A stretch of 5,477 nucleotides of DNA, taken from NCBI GenBank assembly GCA_023299945.1, contig JALZVZ010000334.1, forward strand, positions 1 to 5,477, given 5' to 3'. Shown here one piece after another: positions 1 to 5,477 of this stretch. Position 1 is the stretch's first letter; each line of letters starts with the position of its first letter. The notes under the pieces were generated by a model that saw nothing but the letters and a program-made list of their open reading frames with translations, was not told the DNA's origin and made no database searches. This DNA comes from Altererythrobacter sp. (GTDB lineage: Bacteria; Pseudomonadota; Alphaproteobacteria; Sphingomonadales; Sphingomonadaceae). The translations under genes and the position numbers were made by a program.

Positions 1-854
1 ACGATCCGGTCAGGCGCGCTATCGGTTAGCCGCGACAAAACATCGCGGGTCCGCGCGCTGGCCAGATATTCCGCATCAGATGTCGTACGGTTGCCAGCAG
101 GCAGAACAAACAGCCCGTCAATATCGGTACGCAGAACAAGGTTTTCTGGCTTGACCGATTTATCCGAAAGCGCATCCATAAAGCCGCGCTCTGCTTCCAA
201 TCCCAAAGTTTCGAGAATAGAAGGCGATGGAAAATCGGCATCGACCAACAAGACTTCAATATCGCGTTCTGCGGCCAGAGCCAGCGCGAGATTGACCGCG
301 CAATAGGTTTTGCCTTCGCCTGAATGCGGCGAGCATACGAGAATACGGCGGCCAATAGCTGTGCCAGCCTCGCGTGCATCGCTCAGCAACTGGCGTTTTA
401 CGATCCGAAACTCCTCGAGCAATTCCGTCACCGGCCCATCAGGCACGATCATGCCTTGCTCGGCCAGAAAATCGCGGTCGATGGGATGGATCTTGCTGCC
501 AAAGGCAACGTCTTTTTTAACCGGAAGTTTTGCTGCTTCGGGTTCAGCAGTTGCCACCGGACCCGCTGCTGGAGCAGGCGTCGCTACTGGCACAGGTTCA
601 GTCATAGCCGCAGCAGGAGCCGCGTGCGGAGCAAGCTTTCCCCGTGCTTGCTGAGCCGATGTCTGCTGTTTAGCAGCCTTCTGATCCTGCAGCGATTTGC
701 GAACCGGACGCGGCGCATCGCGCAACGCCTTTGGCGGAGCCACTGGTGCAAACCCGTCCAATCCAAACGCACCATCGGCACGCTCAAACAGCGATTCGCC
801 AGCCTTTGCCGGACGAGCCGCATCGCGGATGGAGATTTTCTTCTGTTCAGTCAT
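1..854 (-). CDS. XrtA-associated tyrosine autokinase (BY-kinase, CpsD/CapB-like); C-terminus outside window
   Basis: The open frame runs from ATG 854 to the window edge without a stop (284 codons seen). It encodes a bacterial tyrosine kinase of the P-loop ATPase type, which autophosphorylates and cycles with the chain-length protein to control polymer assembly at the inner membrane. Residues 1-110 are low-complexity, rich in Ala, Pro, Lys and Gln and probably disordered. An amphipathic segment (about 141-160, VTELLEEFRIVKRQLL) precedes the kinase core. Walker A is SPHSGEGKT (175-183, K182), followed by YCAVNLALALA. Walker A' is VLLVDADFPSP (201-211, D205 and D207), but without the basic residue usual after DxD. 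Walker B and the C-terminal Tyr cluster lie beyond the edge. There are no membrane segments, so this is the split type that depends on the separate chain-length protein. It resembles the exosortase-associated kinase family (TIGR03018). It starts 11 nt after the preceding stop. Confidence 0.92.
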   Translation of the reverse strand, partial: MTEQKKISIRDAARPAKAGESLFERADGAFGLDGFAPVAPPKALRDAPRPVRKSLQDQKAAKQQTSAQQARGKLAPHAAPAAAMTEPVPVATPAPAAGPVATAEPEAAKLPVKKDVAFGSKIHPIDRDFLAEQGMIVPDGPVTELLEEFRIVKRQLLSDAREAGTAIGRRILVCSPHSGEGKTYCAVNLALALAAERDIEVLLVDADFPSPSILETLGLEAERGFMDALSDKSVKPENLVLRTDIDGLFVLPAGNRTTSDAEYLASARTRDVLSRLTDSAPDRI

Positions 855-860
855 CTCACT

Positions 861-866
861 CTTCCT
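861..866 (-). promoter_or_regulatory. Ribosome binding site of the tyrosine kinase gene, touching the upstream stop codon
   Basis: The minus strand reads TGAGGAAG, in which TGA ends the chain-length gene. AGGAAG lies 6 nt before the ATG at 854. This supports that start over the in-frame ATG at 605 and suggests coupled translation. Confidence 0.7.
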
Positions 867-2410
867 CAGGCCACTGCGCCGACTTGGACAAATTCAATCA
901 CCAGCAGGATCACAAAGACCCCAACCAGCGCAGCGGTTGCCCCTGCCCATTGTTTCAATCGTTTGGCTTGGAGCGCGCGACCCGCTTCTTTCATTGTCAT
1001 GGAAATCACACCGATAACCGGCAGATCCATTGACCGTTCGAGTTTAGCCGTTGTGCTAAAGGTTGAGCGCATTTGGCTCATCGCAAAGGCAGCACCCGCA
1101 CCGGCGCCCAAGCCGATGAACAATACGCCAAAGAGCAATAGCGGACGGTTCGGTGCAGCCGGTTTACGCGGCACAACCGGTGGGTCGATCACGTCAAATT
1201 TGAATGCGCTCTGATTTGTTTCCACATCTCCGATGAGGCGAATTTCCTCACGATTGTTGAGCAAATCATCATAGTTCTTCTTCAGCACTTCATAGTCTCG
1301 GCTGATGCGATTTGCCTGAGCGGCCACTTCTGGCTCGGTCGCTTGGCTTGCCATCAGACCGGCGACTTCAGACTGCAAAGCCGCACGACTGGCATTCATA
1401 GCCTGCACGTTGGCCTGACGGTCAGCCTTAATCGCAATCAGCGACGAATAGGCTGGGTTTGGCTGAGTGTTGGTCGTGGCAGTCGGCGCTTTTTCACCCG
1501 CCGCTTGACGCTTCAGGATTGCAACTTGGCGGCGGCTAGAGACAACATCGGGATGATTGTCCGTCAGGCCGCGGCCGCGAAGCTGTGCCAATTGTGCTTG
1601 CGCCCGTGACAATGCCGCACGTGCGCCGCTTTCTTGTGCAGCGGGGGTAAAGCCGGAGGAAATCGTAGGAGGCGTGCTGGCCAATTGGCCTTCAACCGCT
1701 GCCAGCGCGCTTTGTGCGCCGGCCAGGTCACCATCAATGCCGCGCAACTCGGTACGAGCTTGCTGAATTTTGGTGGCCAATGTTGTGCTGCCGCCAATCA
1801 GTTCTGGATATTGCGACTCAAATGCCAAACGCTTTTGTTCAGCCGTTTCCAGTTCTAACTTCCGTTCTGCCAATTGCTCATCGAGAAAAATAATTGAATC
1901 GGCGATTTTACGATCATTGCCTGTGATATTTTCCTCGCGGAAAATATCGATTAGCTTTTGCACGACATCGCGCGACAAAGCCGCATTCTCTGCGTCACTA
2001 TAATCGCCCTCACCAACCGATGCGGTCAATTCAAAGAGGTTGTCCTCCTCAGAACTAACCTCAACATCCTTGCTCAACTTTTCGATCGCTGCTTCCATTT
2101 GAGAGCGGTCTTGGATTTCTTCGCCAAGCTTGGTTGACTGGATCACTTTCTCTAAATTGACTGAGCTAGCCAAAGTTTGGCGAACCTTCATGATCTCTTG
2201 CTTGCCATTGCCTACACCACCAACAGTGGTTTCGGTCAAAATGTCGTCAACTTCGACATAGATGCGACTTTTAGATTCATAAGTATTGGGGATCATGGCA
2301 ACCACCAGCCACCCCAAAATGCAGACCACCCAGGCCACAGCCAGCGCCAACCAACGGCGATGCCAAACTGAATAGAGCGCTGTGCGCAATTCTTCGAATA
2401 CTTCGTTCAT
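866..2410 (-). CDS. XrtA system polysaccharide chain-length determinant (Wzz/PCP family)
   Basis: A complete 514-residue inner-membrane protein expected to set polymer length and link the kinase to the export channel. The order is: a cytoplasmic N-terminus with an aromatic/basic segment (VWHRRW, 15-20); TM1 about 21-41; a Wzz-type start to the periplasmic domain (YESKSRIYVEVDDIL); then long charged and Ala/Gln/Glu-rich helices likely to form coiled coils (about 165-245, 260-305, 325-350). TDNHPDV (283-289), a family landmark, lies between them. A Pro-rich IDPPVVPRKPAAPNRP stretch (408-423) precedes TM2 (about 424-444). A cytoplasmic loop with LPVIGVIS and basic residues leads to a third hydrophobic segment (about 488-508). 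This matches the exosortase-associated chain-length family (TIGR03007), which is larger than ordinary Wzz. No kinase domain is fused; the kinase is the next gene, 11 nt downstream. The 5' half is noticeably more AT-rich than the decarboxylase gene. Confidence 0.94.
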   Translation of the reverse strand: MNEVFEELRTALYSVWHRRWLALAVAWVVCILGWLVVAMIPNTYESKSRIYVEVDDILTETTVGGVGNGKQEIMKVRQTLASSVNLEKVIQSTKLGEEIQDRSQMEAAIEKLSKDVEVSSEEDNLFELTASVGEGDYSDAENAALSRDVVQKLIDIFREENITGNDRKIADSIIFLDEQLAERKLELETAEQKRLAFESQYPELIGGSTTLATKIQQARTELRGIDGDLAGAQSALAAVEGQLASTPPTISSGFTPAAQESGARAALSRAQAQLAQLRGRGLTDNHPDVVSSRRQVAILKRQAAGEKAPTATTNTQPNPAYSSLIAIKADRQANVQAMNASRAALQSEVAGLMASQATEPEVAAQANRISRDYEVLKKNYDDLLNNREEIRLIGDVETNQSAFKFDVIDPPVVPRKPAAPNRPLLLFGVLFIGLGAGAGAAFAMSQMRSTFSTTAKLERSMDLPVIGVISMTMKEAGRALQAKRLKQWAGATAALVGVFVILLVIEFVQVGAVA

Positions 2411-2421
2411 GAAACGAGCCG

Positions 2422-2428
2422 ATCCTTA
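2422..2428 (-). promoter_or_regulatory. Weak ribosome binding site of the chain-length gene overlapping the upstream stop codon
   Basis: The minus strand reads TAAGGAT, in which TAA is the stop codon of the export gene. The AAGGA core lies 12 nt from the ATG at 2410, longer than ideal, so initiation is probably helped by ribosomes terminating just upstream. Confidence 0.5.
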
Positions 2429-3085
2429 AAAAGTGCTTTCAGGGATGATAATGGTGTCGCCCGGCATCAGCAGAACATTGGCCGAGCTGTCGCCCTTGCG
2501 AAGCAGATCAGTCAGACGCAGGCGATATTCCTGTGACTTGCCCGTTTGCCGGTCTTGACGAATTAACTTGGAGCGGTTGCCTGCAGCGAACTCACCGAGG
2601 CCGCCTGCAGCAATCATCGCATCAAGCACGGTCATTTTTCCACGAAAGGGAATGGCGATCGGCTGGCCATTTGAGCCCACGATCTTAACCTGAGTTTCAA
2701 AAGTACCTTGCGCCTCATTCACAATGACAGAGACAATCGGGTTTTCGATATATTGCGAGAGTTGGAGGCGTATATCCTCCTCCAACATTGTCGGTGTCTT
2801 GCCGGCAGCTGGCATATCGCGAACCAATGGAATGGTCAGACGTCCATCAGGGCGAACGCGGATTTTGTCAGCTGACAATTCTGGGTTGCGCCAAACATTA
2901 ACGCTCAGCTCGTCATTGGCTCCGATTACATAATCTTCGCTTTGTGAGCCTTGTATAGAAGTCGAGCTTGCAGAAGGCAGTTCGCGGTCTGTAACAGATG
3001 CACAACCACCCAGCAGCGTTAGCGCAGCAACGCCCGCAGTGCTTAGGTGTGCTGCACGGGTAGAGGGTAACGAAAACTTGGCCAT
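2426..3085 (-). CDS. XrtA/PEP-CTERM system polysaccharide export lipoprotein (Wza-like, short form)
   Basis: A secreted lipoprotein of the polysaccharide export family, expected to help form the envelope channel through which the exopolysaccharide leaves. Numbered from the GTG codon at 3088, the signal peptide covers about 1-28, with basic residues, a hydrophobic stretch (AGVAALTLL) and a lipobox LGGC giving lipidated Cys29. A short Ser-rich linker follows, then the polysaccharide-export domain (DYVIGANDELSVNVWRNPEL onward, about 52-123) and one SLBB-like domain (about 131-215). It ends in GDTIIIPESTF, typical of the XrtA-associated short family (TIGR03027). At about 220 residues it lacks the extra domains and C-terminal helix of E. 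coli Wza, so it may need another outer-membrane partner. I prefer ATG 3085; GTG 3088 is equally compatible with the AAGGA site and adds one residue. It is the first gene after the intergenic gap and is followed 15 nt later by the chain-length gene. Confidence 0.93.
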   Translation of the reverse strand: MAKFSLPSTRAAHLSTAGVAALTLLGGCASVTDRELPSASSTSIQGSQSEDYVIGANDELSVNVWRNPELSADKIRVRPDGRLTIPLVRDMPAAGKTPTMLEEDIRLQLSQYIENPIVSVIVNEAQGTFETQVKIVGSNGQPIAIPFRGKMTVLDAMIAAGGLGEFAAGNRSKLIRQDRQTGKSQEYRLRLTDLLRKGDSSANVLLMPGDTIIIPESTF

Positions 3086-3094
3086 CACTTATTA

Positions 3095-3099
3095 TCCTT
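3095..3099 (-). promoter_or_regulatory. Ribosome binding site of the polysaccharide export gene
   Basis: AAGGA on the minus strand precedes two adjacent in-frame start codons: GTG at 3088 (6 nt away) and ATG at 3085 (9 nt away). Spacing permits either. The site overlaps an imperfect inverted repeat (3096-3110), but with only a 2-nt centre this is unlikely to fold as a hairpin. Confidence 0.65.
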
Positions 3100-3200
3100 G
3101 CCTTGGCAGGTGAGGATGGGTGATTGCAGCAGGAGCGACCCACTGCCCCACACTCACGGGAACAGGCCTCTCCCCTCGCTAAAAAGGGTGAACAAAGTGT

Positions 3201-3219
3201 TAGGATTACTGTAATTCTA
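3201..3219. promoter_or_regulatory. 19-bp near-perfect palindrome, candidate operator
   Basis: The plus strand reads TAGGATTACTGTAATTCTA. Eight of nine pairs around the central T at 3210 are complementary; the exception is a G/T pair at 3204/3216. It lies 113 nt upstream of the export gene's GTG codon in the only intergenic gap. Its size and AT-rich symmetry suit a dimeric regulator. It has no trailing T-run, so it does not look like a terminator. The binding protein is unknown. Confidence 0.4.
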
Positions 3220-3227
3220 GTGGCTTA

Positions 3228-3240
3228 TCCCACTATGGGA
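3228..3240. repeat. Short inverted repeat TCCCA-N3-TGGGA
   Basis: A perfect 5-bp inverted repeat with a 3-nt spacer, 8 bp away from the longer palindrome at 3201-3219. On the minus strand it could form a small hairpin 19 nt after the decarboxylase stop. It lacks a following T-run, so terminator function is doubtful. Chance occurrence is possible. Confidence 0.25.
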
Positions 3241-3259
3241 CAGCGCGTTGACGTTTTGT

Positions 3260-4531
3260 TTACGCCAAAATTTCACCCGCTGGACCTTGCCCTAGGAAGC
3301 TGGCTGGAGAAGCGCTGGCCCCGTATGCACCGGCGCAGAACACAGCGATAATATCGCCGACATCGGCATGAGGTAACAGTGCCTTATCAGCTAAGCGGTC
3401 AAGCGGCGTGCATAGGCAGCCCACGACATTTACCTCTTCCAAGACAGCGCCTTGATTGGCCTGAACTCCAAAGCGATTCGCCACTGCCACCGGATAATTC
3501 CGCCGCACAACTGTCCCGAAATTGCCGGATGCCGCCAACTGGTGATGCAGGCCACCATCCGTAATTAGGTAAACGGCATCATGGCTAATCTTACGGTCGA
3601 TCACCTTTGTGAGGTAAACCCCTGATTGACCAACGAGAAACCGGCCAAGCTCGATGCAAAGATCGGTTTCGTTAAGGCTATCGGGAAGGGATGCGAAACG
3701 CTGTTCTAACGACGCGCCAATGCGTTCCAAATCAATCGGTTCATCGCCGCTGAAATAGGGGATACCGAAACCGCCGCCCATATTGAGCTTGGGACAGTTA
3801 ACGCCAATTTCACCAGACAGTTTATCCGCCAAGTTCAGGACATTGCCTTGGGTCTCTATCAAGGCCTCTGTGTCGAGCGATTGACTGCCGGTGAAGATAT
3901 GCAAACCGCGATATTCCGCGCCTGCGGCGATAATTTCCCTCGCCAAGGCCGGTACGCGGTTTGTGTCGAGGCCAAAGGGCTTTGCCCCCCCGCCCATTTT
4001 CATGCCGGAGCCGCGCAATTCAAATTCGGGATTCACGCGGATCGCCATTTTGGGCGTCACGCCGATACGCTCTGCAATCGCAAACGTCCGCCTTGCCTCG
4101 CCTTCGCTTTCGCAATTGAGCGTGACACTGGCGCGCACCGCCGCCTCCAGCTCATCATCGCGTTTGCCGGGGCCAGCGAAACTGACGCGTGCTGGATCAA
4201 GCCCAGCCGCCTGCGCCATCGCCAGCTCTCCAGCAGAGGCAATGTCAAACCCGTCGACCAGCGGCGCCATATGATTGATCACAGGGGCGAAAGGATTTGC
4301 CTTCACTGCATAATTGATACCCAGCCGTTTCGGCATGGCGGTGCGCAATGCAGCAATGCGGGCATCCAATTGAGCCTTAGAATAGACGAACAATGGCGTG
4401 CGCCCTGCCTCTGCTACCAAGGCACTCGCCGTCTTGCCGCCAATCGCCAGCTCGCCATCAATCGTCTCAAAACCTGAAGGGATAGGGCCCAGAGGCTTAT
4501 CTTTGCGTCTGATTTTCTTCCCCGCGGTCAT
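3260..4531 (-). CDS. PLP-dependent decarboxylase, exosortase A system-associated
   Basis: A complete 423-residue fold-type III (alanine-racemase-like barrel) amino-acid decarboxylase related to diaminopimelate and ornithine decarboxylases. The PLP Lys is K77 in INYAVKANP. Other landmarks are HIFTGSQ (211-217), the phosphate-binding glycine loop GGGFGIPY (252-259), ELGR (294-297, where relatives have EPGR), the C-terminal-domain cysteine motif GCLCTPLD (371-378) and GAYGASASPASF (401-412). CTPLD replaces the CESxD of diaminopimelate decarboxylase, and the usual terminal YN is missing, so a lysA role is unlikely. The pairing with an adjacent AMP ligase and EPS genes matches the exosortase A-associated family (TIGR03099). 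The ATG at 4531 overlaps the ligase stop (ATGA), with AGGAG 8 nt upstream, so translation is probably coupled. The product is likely cytoplasmic. Its substrate is unknown; an aminoacyl-carrier protein, as for BtrK of butirosin synthesis, is an inference by analogy. Confidence 0.93.
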   Translation of the reverse strand: MTAGKKIRRKDKPLGPIPSGFETIDGELAIGGKTASALVAEAGRTPLFVYSKAQLDARIAALRTAMPKRLGINYAVKANPFAPVINHMAPLVDGFDIASAGELAMAQAAGLDPARVSFAGPGKRDDELEAAVRASVTLNCESEGEARRTFAIAERIGVTPKMAIRVNPEFELRGSGMKMGGGAKPFGLDTNRVPALAREIIAAGAEYRGLHIFTGSQSLDTEALIETQGNVLNLADKLSGEIGVNCPKLNMGGGFGIPYFSGDEPIDLERIGASLEQRFASLPDSLNETDLCIELGRFLVGQSGVYLTKVIDRKISHDAVYLITDGGLHHQLAASGNFGTVVRRNYPVAVANRFGVQANQGAVLEEVNVVGCLCTPLDRLADKALLPHADVGDIIAVFCAGAYGASASPASFLGQGPAGEILA

Positions 4532-5477
4532 GCCGTAATCTCCTGATAAAGAGCCGTGCGGTCAATTTTGCCATTGGGATTGAGCGGCATCGCGGCCCTC
4601 CAGTGATATTGCTTTGGATGCATAAAGTTTGGCAGCTCCTTGGCCAGAGCTTTTGCCAAAGCCTTGCTGTCTTGCGTCTGCCCCTGTTCAGTGCGCACCA
4701 CCAAATGCACTGCATGGCCAAGGCGTTCGTCGGGAATGCCGAGCGCTATCGCCTCTGCCACCAATCCGCTAGCCACCGCAGCTTCTTCCACCTCTGCTGG
4801 GCTAATTCGATTGCCAGCCGATTTAATCATCGCATCGCGGCGACCCACGAAATAGAGCAAGCCGTTGTCTGCGCGTTTGACGCGGTCACCGGAATAGACC
4901 GCCATGCCGCCATATTCCGATATGCTGGGCGAAGGTTTAAACCGCTGCGCTGTGCGCTCAGGGTCTTGCCAATAGCCATGCGCCACTAGCGGCCCGCAAT
5001 GCACCAACTCCCCCTCTTCATCGGGCGCGGCGCGTTCGCCTGCATCATTGATCACCAATATCTCGGCAAAGGGTATCGCTGTGCCCATTGATGTTGGGTG
5101 CGCATCAACCAAATTGGGATCAAGAAAGGTGGAGCGAAACGCCTCTGTCAGGCCGTACATTGGAAACAATCGCGCAGCAGGAAAACTAGAGCGCAAATCG
5201 CGCACCAGATCAGTCGTCAACGCGCCGCCGCTATTTGTGAGGCGCCGCATCGAAGCTGCAGCATCCTCGCCCCACTCCAGTTCGGTCAATTGCACCCATA
5301 AAGGCGGAACTGCGGCAAGCGTTGTAATCTGATGGGCAGCGCAAGCCTTCTCGACATCGCGCGGGAACAAATAATCGAGCGGAACCAGGCAGCCGCCCGC
5401 ATACCATGTGGAGAGCAACTGGTTCTGGCCATAATCGAACGACAGCGGCAGCACCGCCAATGTCCGGTCATCGCGCT
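4528..5477 (-). CDS. Acyl-CoA/ACP ligase (AMP-forming), exosortase A system-associated; N-terminus outside window
   Basis: This is the C-terminal part (about 315 codons) of an ANL-superfamily adenylating enzyme, which activates a carboxylate with ATP to an acyl-AMP and passes it to a thiol (CoA or an acyl carrier protein). Counting from the Met codon at 5460, visible core motifs are MYGLTE (about 101-106), YSGDR (189-193) with the ribose-binding Asp, the hinge/A8 region GRRDAMIKSAGNRISP (206-221) and the A10 motif NPNGKID (294-300) with its catalytic Lys. The frame stays open to the window edge, and the opening stretch (RDDRTMAVLPLSFDYG) is internal to the family, so Met 5460 is not the start; the P-loop-like SSGTTG motif must lie upstream. 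The similarity and the adjoining decarboxylase fit the exosortase A-associated ligase family (TIGR03098). It ends in a 4-nt ATGA overlap with the decarboxylase. The substrate is unknown. Family assignment is by recognition, not by search. Confidence 0.9.
   Translation of the reverse strand, partial: RDDRTLAVLPLSFDYGQNQLLSTWYAGGCLVPLDYLFPRDVEKACAAHQITTLAAVPPLWVQLTELEWGEDAAASMRRLTNSGGALTTDLVRDLRSSFPAARLFPMYGLTEAFRSTFLDPNLVDAHPTSMGTAIPFAEILVINDAGERAAPDEEGELVHCGPLVAHGYWQDPERTAQRFKPSPSISEYGGMAVYSGDRVKRADNGLLYFVGRRDAMIKSAGNRISPAEVEEAAVASGLVAEAIALGIPDERLGHAVHLVVRTEQGQTQDSKALAKALAKELPNFMHPKQYHWRAAMPLNPNGKIDRTALYQEITA
4540..4544 (-). promoter_or_regulatory. Ribosome binding site for the decarboxylase, inside the ligase gene
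   Basis: On the minus strand AGGAG lies 8 nt before the ATG at 4531. It sits within the last codons of the ligase gene and fixes the decarboxylase start at the ATGA overlap rather than at a later Met. Confidence 0.75.

Larger units (their letters stand above)
3089..3259 (-). other. 171-nt intergenic region between decarboxylase and polysaccharide export gene
   Basis: This is the only sizeable non-coding stretch in the window. The other junctions here are a 4-nt overlap and gaps of 15 and 11 nt, so a promoter and leader for the export/chain-length/kinase block is expected here. I see two inverted repeats (3201-3219 and 3228-3240) and a Shine-Dalgarno sequence next to the export gene. I could not find a convincing sigma-70 -35/-10 pair, nor a good sigma-54 -24/-12 element of the kind reported for some PEP-CTERM loci. 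No GC-rich hairpin is directly followed by a T-run, so there is no clear intrinsic terminator after the decarboxylase and read-through remains possible. Confidence 0.6.

Noticed and set aside
324..1214. Plus-strand open frame of 296 codons opposite the kinase and chain-length genes
   Set aside because: It is antisense to two well-recognised genes and spans their junction. Its translation is rich in Arg, Ser, Cys and His with no recognisable domain, as expected for a shadow frame.
3096..3110. Inverted repeat CCTTGCCTTGGCAGG over the export gene ribosome site, as a possible translational switch
   Set aside because: The two arms are separated by only 2 nt, too few for a stable RNA loop, and one pair is a wobble.
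3089..3259. Sigma-54 (-24/-12) or sigma-70 promoter in the gap
   Set aside because: The best GG-N10-GC match on the minus strand fits the sigma-54 consensus poorly outside the two dinucleotides. A TAGAAT hexamer resembles a -10 box but has no matching -35 at 16-18 bp. Neither is good enough to annotate.
3124..3351. Plus-strand 75-codon frame across the intergenic gap
   Set aside because: It runs into the decarboxylase C-terminus on the opposite strand, has no clear ribosome site and no recognisable protein features.
3848..4477. Plus-strand open frame of 209 codons opposite the decarboxylase
   Set aside because: Antisense to a gene with intact PLP-decarboxylase motifs; the translation shows no family features and only reflects the GC-rich codon bias of the real gene.
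4528..5460. Treating Met 5460 as the ligase start
   Set aside because: The sequence before it continues in frame to the window edge and looks like the family core, and a protein starting there would lack the ATP-binding SSGTTG motif.
5286..5471. Minus-strand 61-codon frame at the right edge
   Set aside because: Out of frame with the ligase, whose reading frame carries the recognisable ANL motifs through this stretch.

Overview
The window is a tightly packed, single-strand stretch of a bacterial extracellular polysaccharide locus of the exosortase A (XrtA/PEP-CTERM) type. All five supportable genes lie on the minus strand, so transcription runs from high to low coordinates. The family combination, the protein sequence style and a moderate GC content (roughly 45-63% by hand count, depending on the gene) suggest an alphaproteobacterium of the Sphingomonadales. 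That placement rests on recognition, not on a search, and I would not name a genus.

Layout in transcription order. (1) 5477-4528: C-terminal two thirds or so of an AMP-forming acyl-CoA/ACP ligase of the exosortase A-associated family; its start lies outside the window. (2) 4531-3260: a complete fold-type III PLP-dependent decarboxylase of the exosortase A-associated family, overlapping the ligase by 4 nt (ATGA). (3) 3259-3089: a 171-nt gap, the only real intergenic space, holding two inverted repeats and probably the promoter/leader of the next block. (4) 3085 (or 3088)-2426: a small outer-membrane-type polysaccharide export lipoprotein. (5) 2410-866: a Wzz-like chain-length determinant. (6) 854-1: a cytoplasmic BY-type tyrosine autokinase, cut by the window edge before its C-terminus.

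How they fit together. The export lipoprotein, chain-length protein and kinase form the usual secretion/length-control module of a Wzx/Wzy-type exopolysaccharide pathway, here with the inner-membrane protein and kinase as separate polypeptides. The ligase and decarboxylase form a second, translationally coupled module. From its families it should activate a carboxylic or amino acid and decarboxylate an amino acid or a carrier-bound amino acid. Its substrate and its connection to the polymer or to PEP-CTERM protein sorting are not evident from this sequence; this is the least understood and most interesting part. No RNA gene, mobile element or CRISPR array was seen. The long plus-strand open frames are antisense shadows of the genes above.
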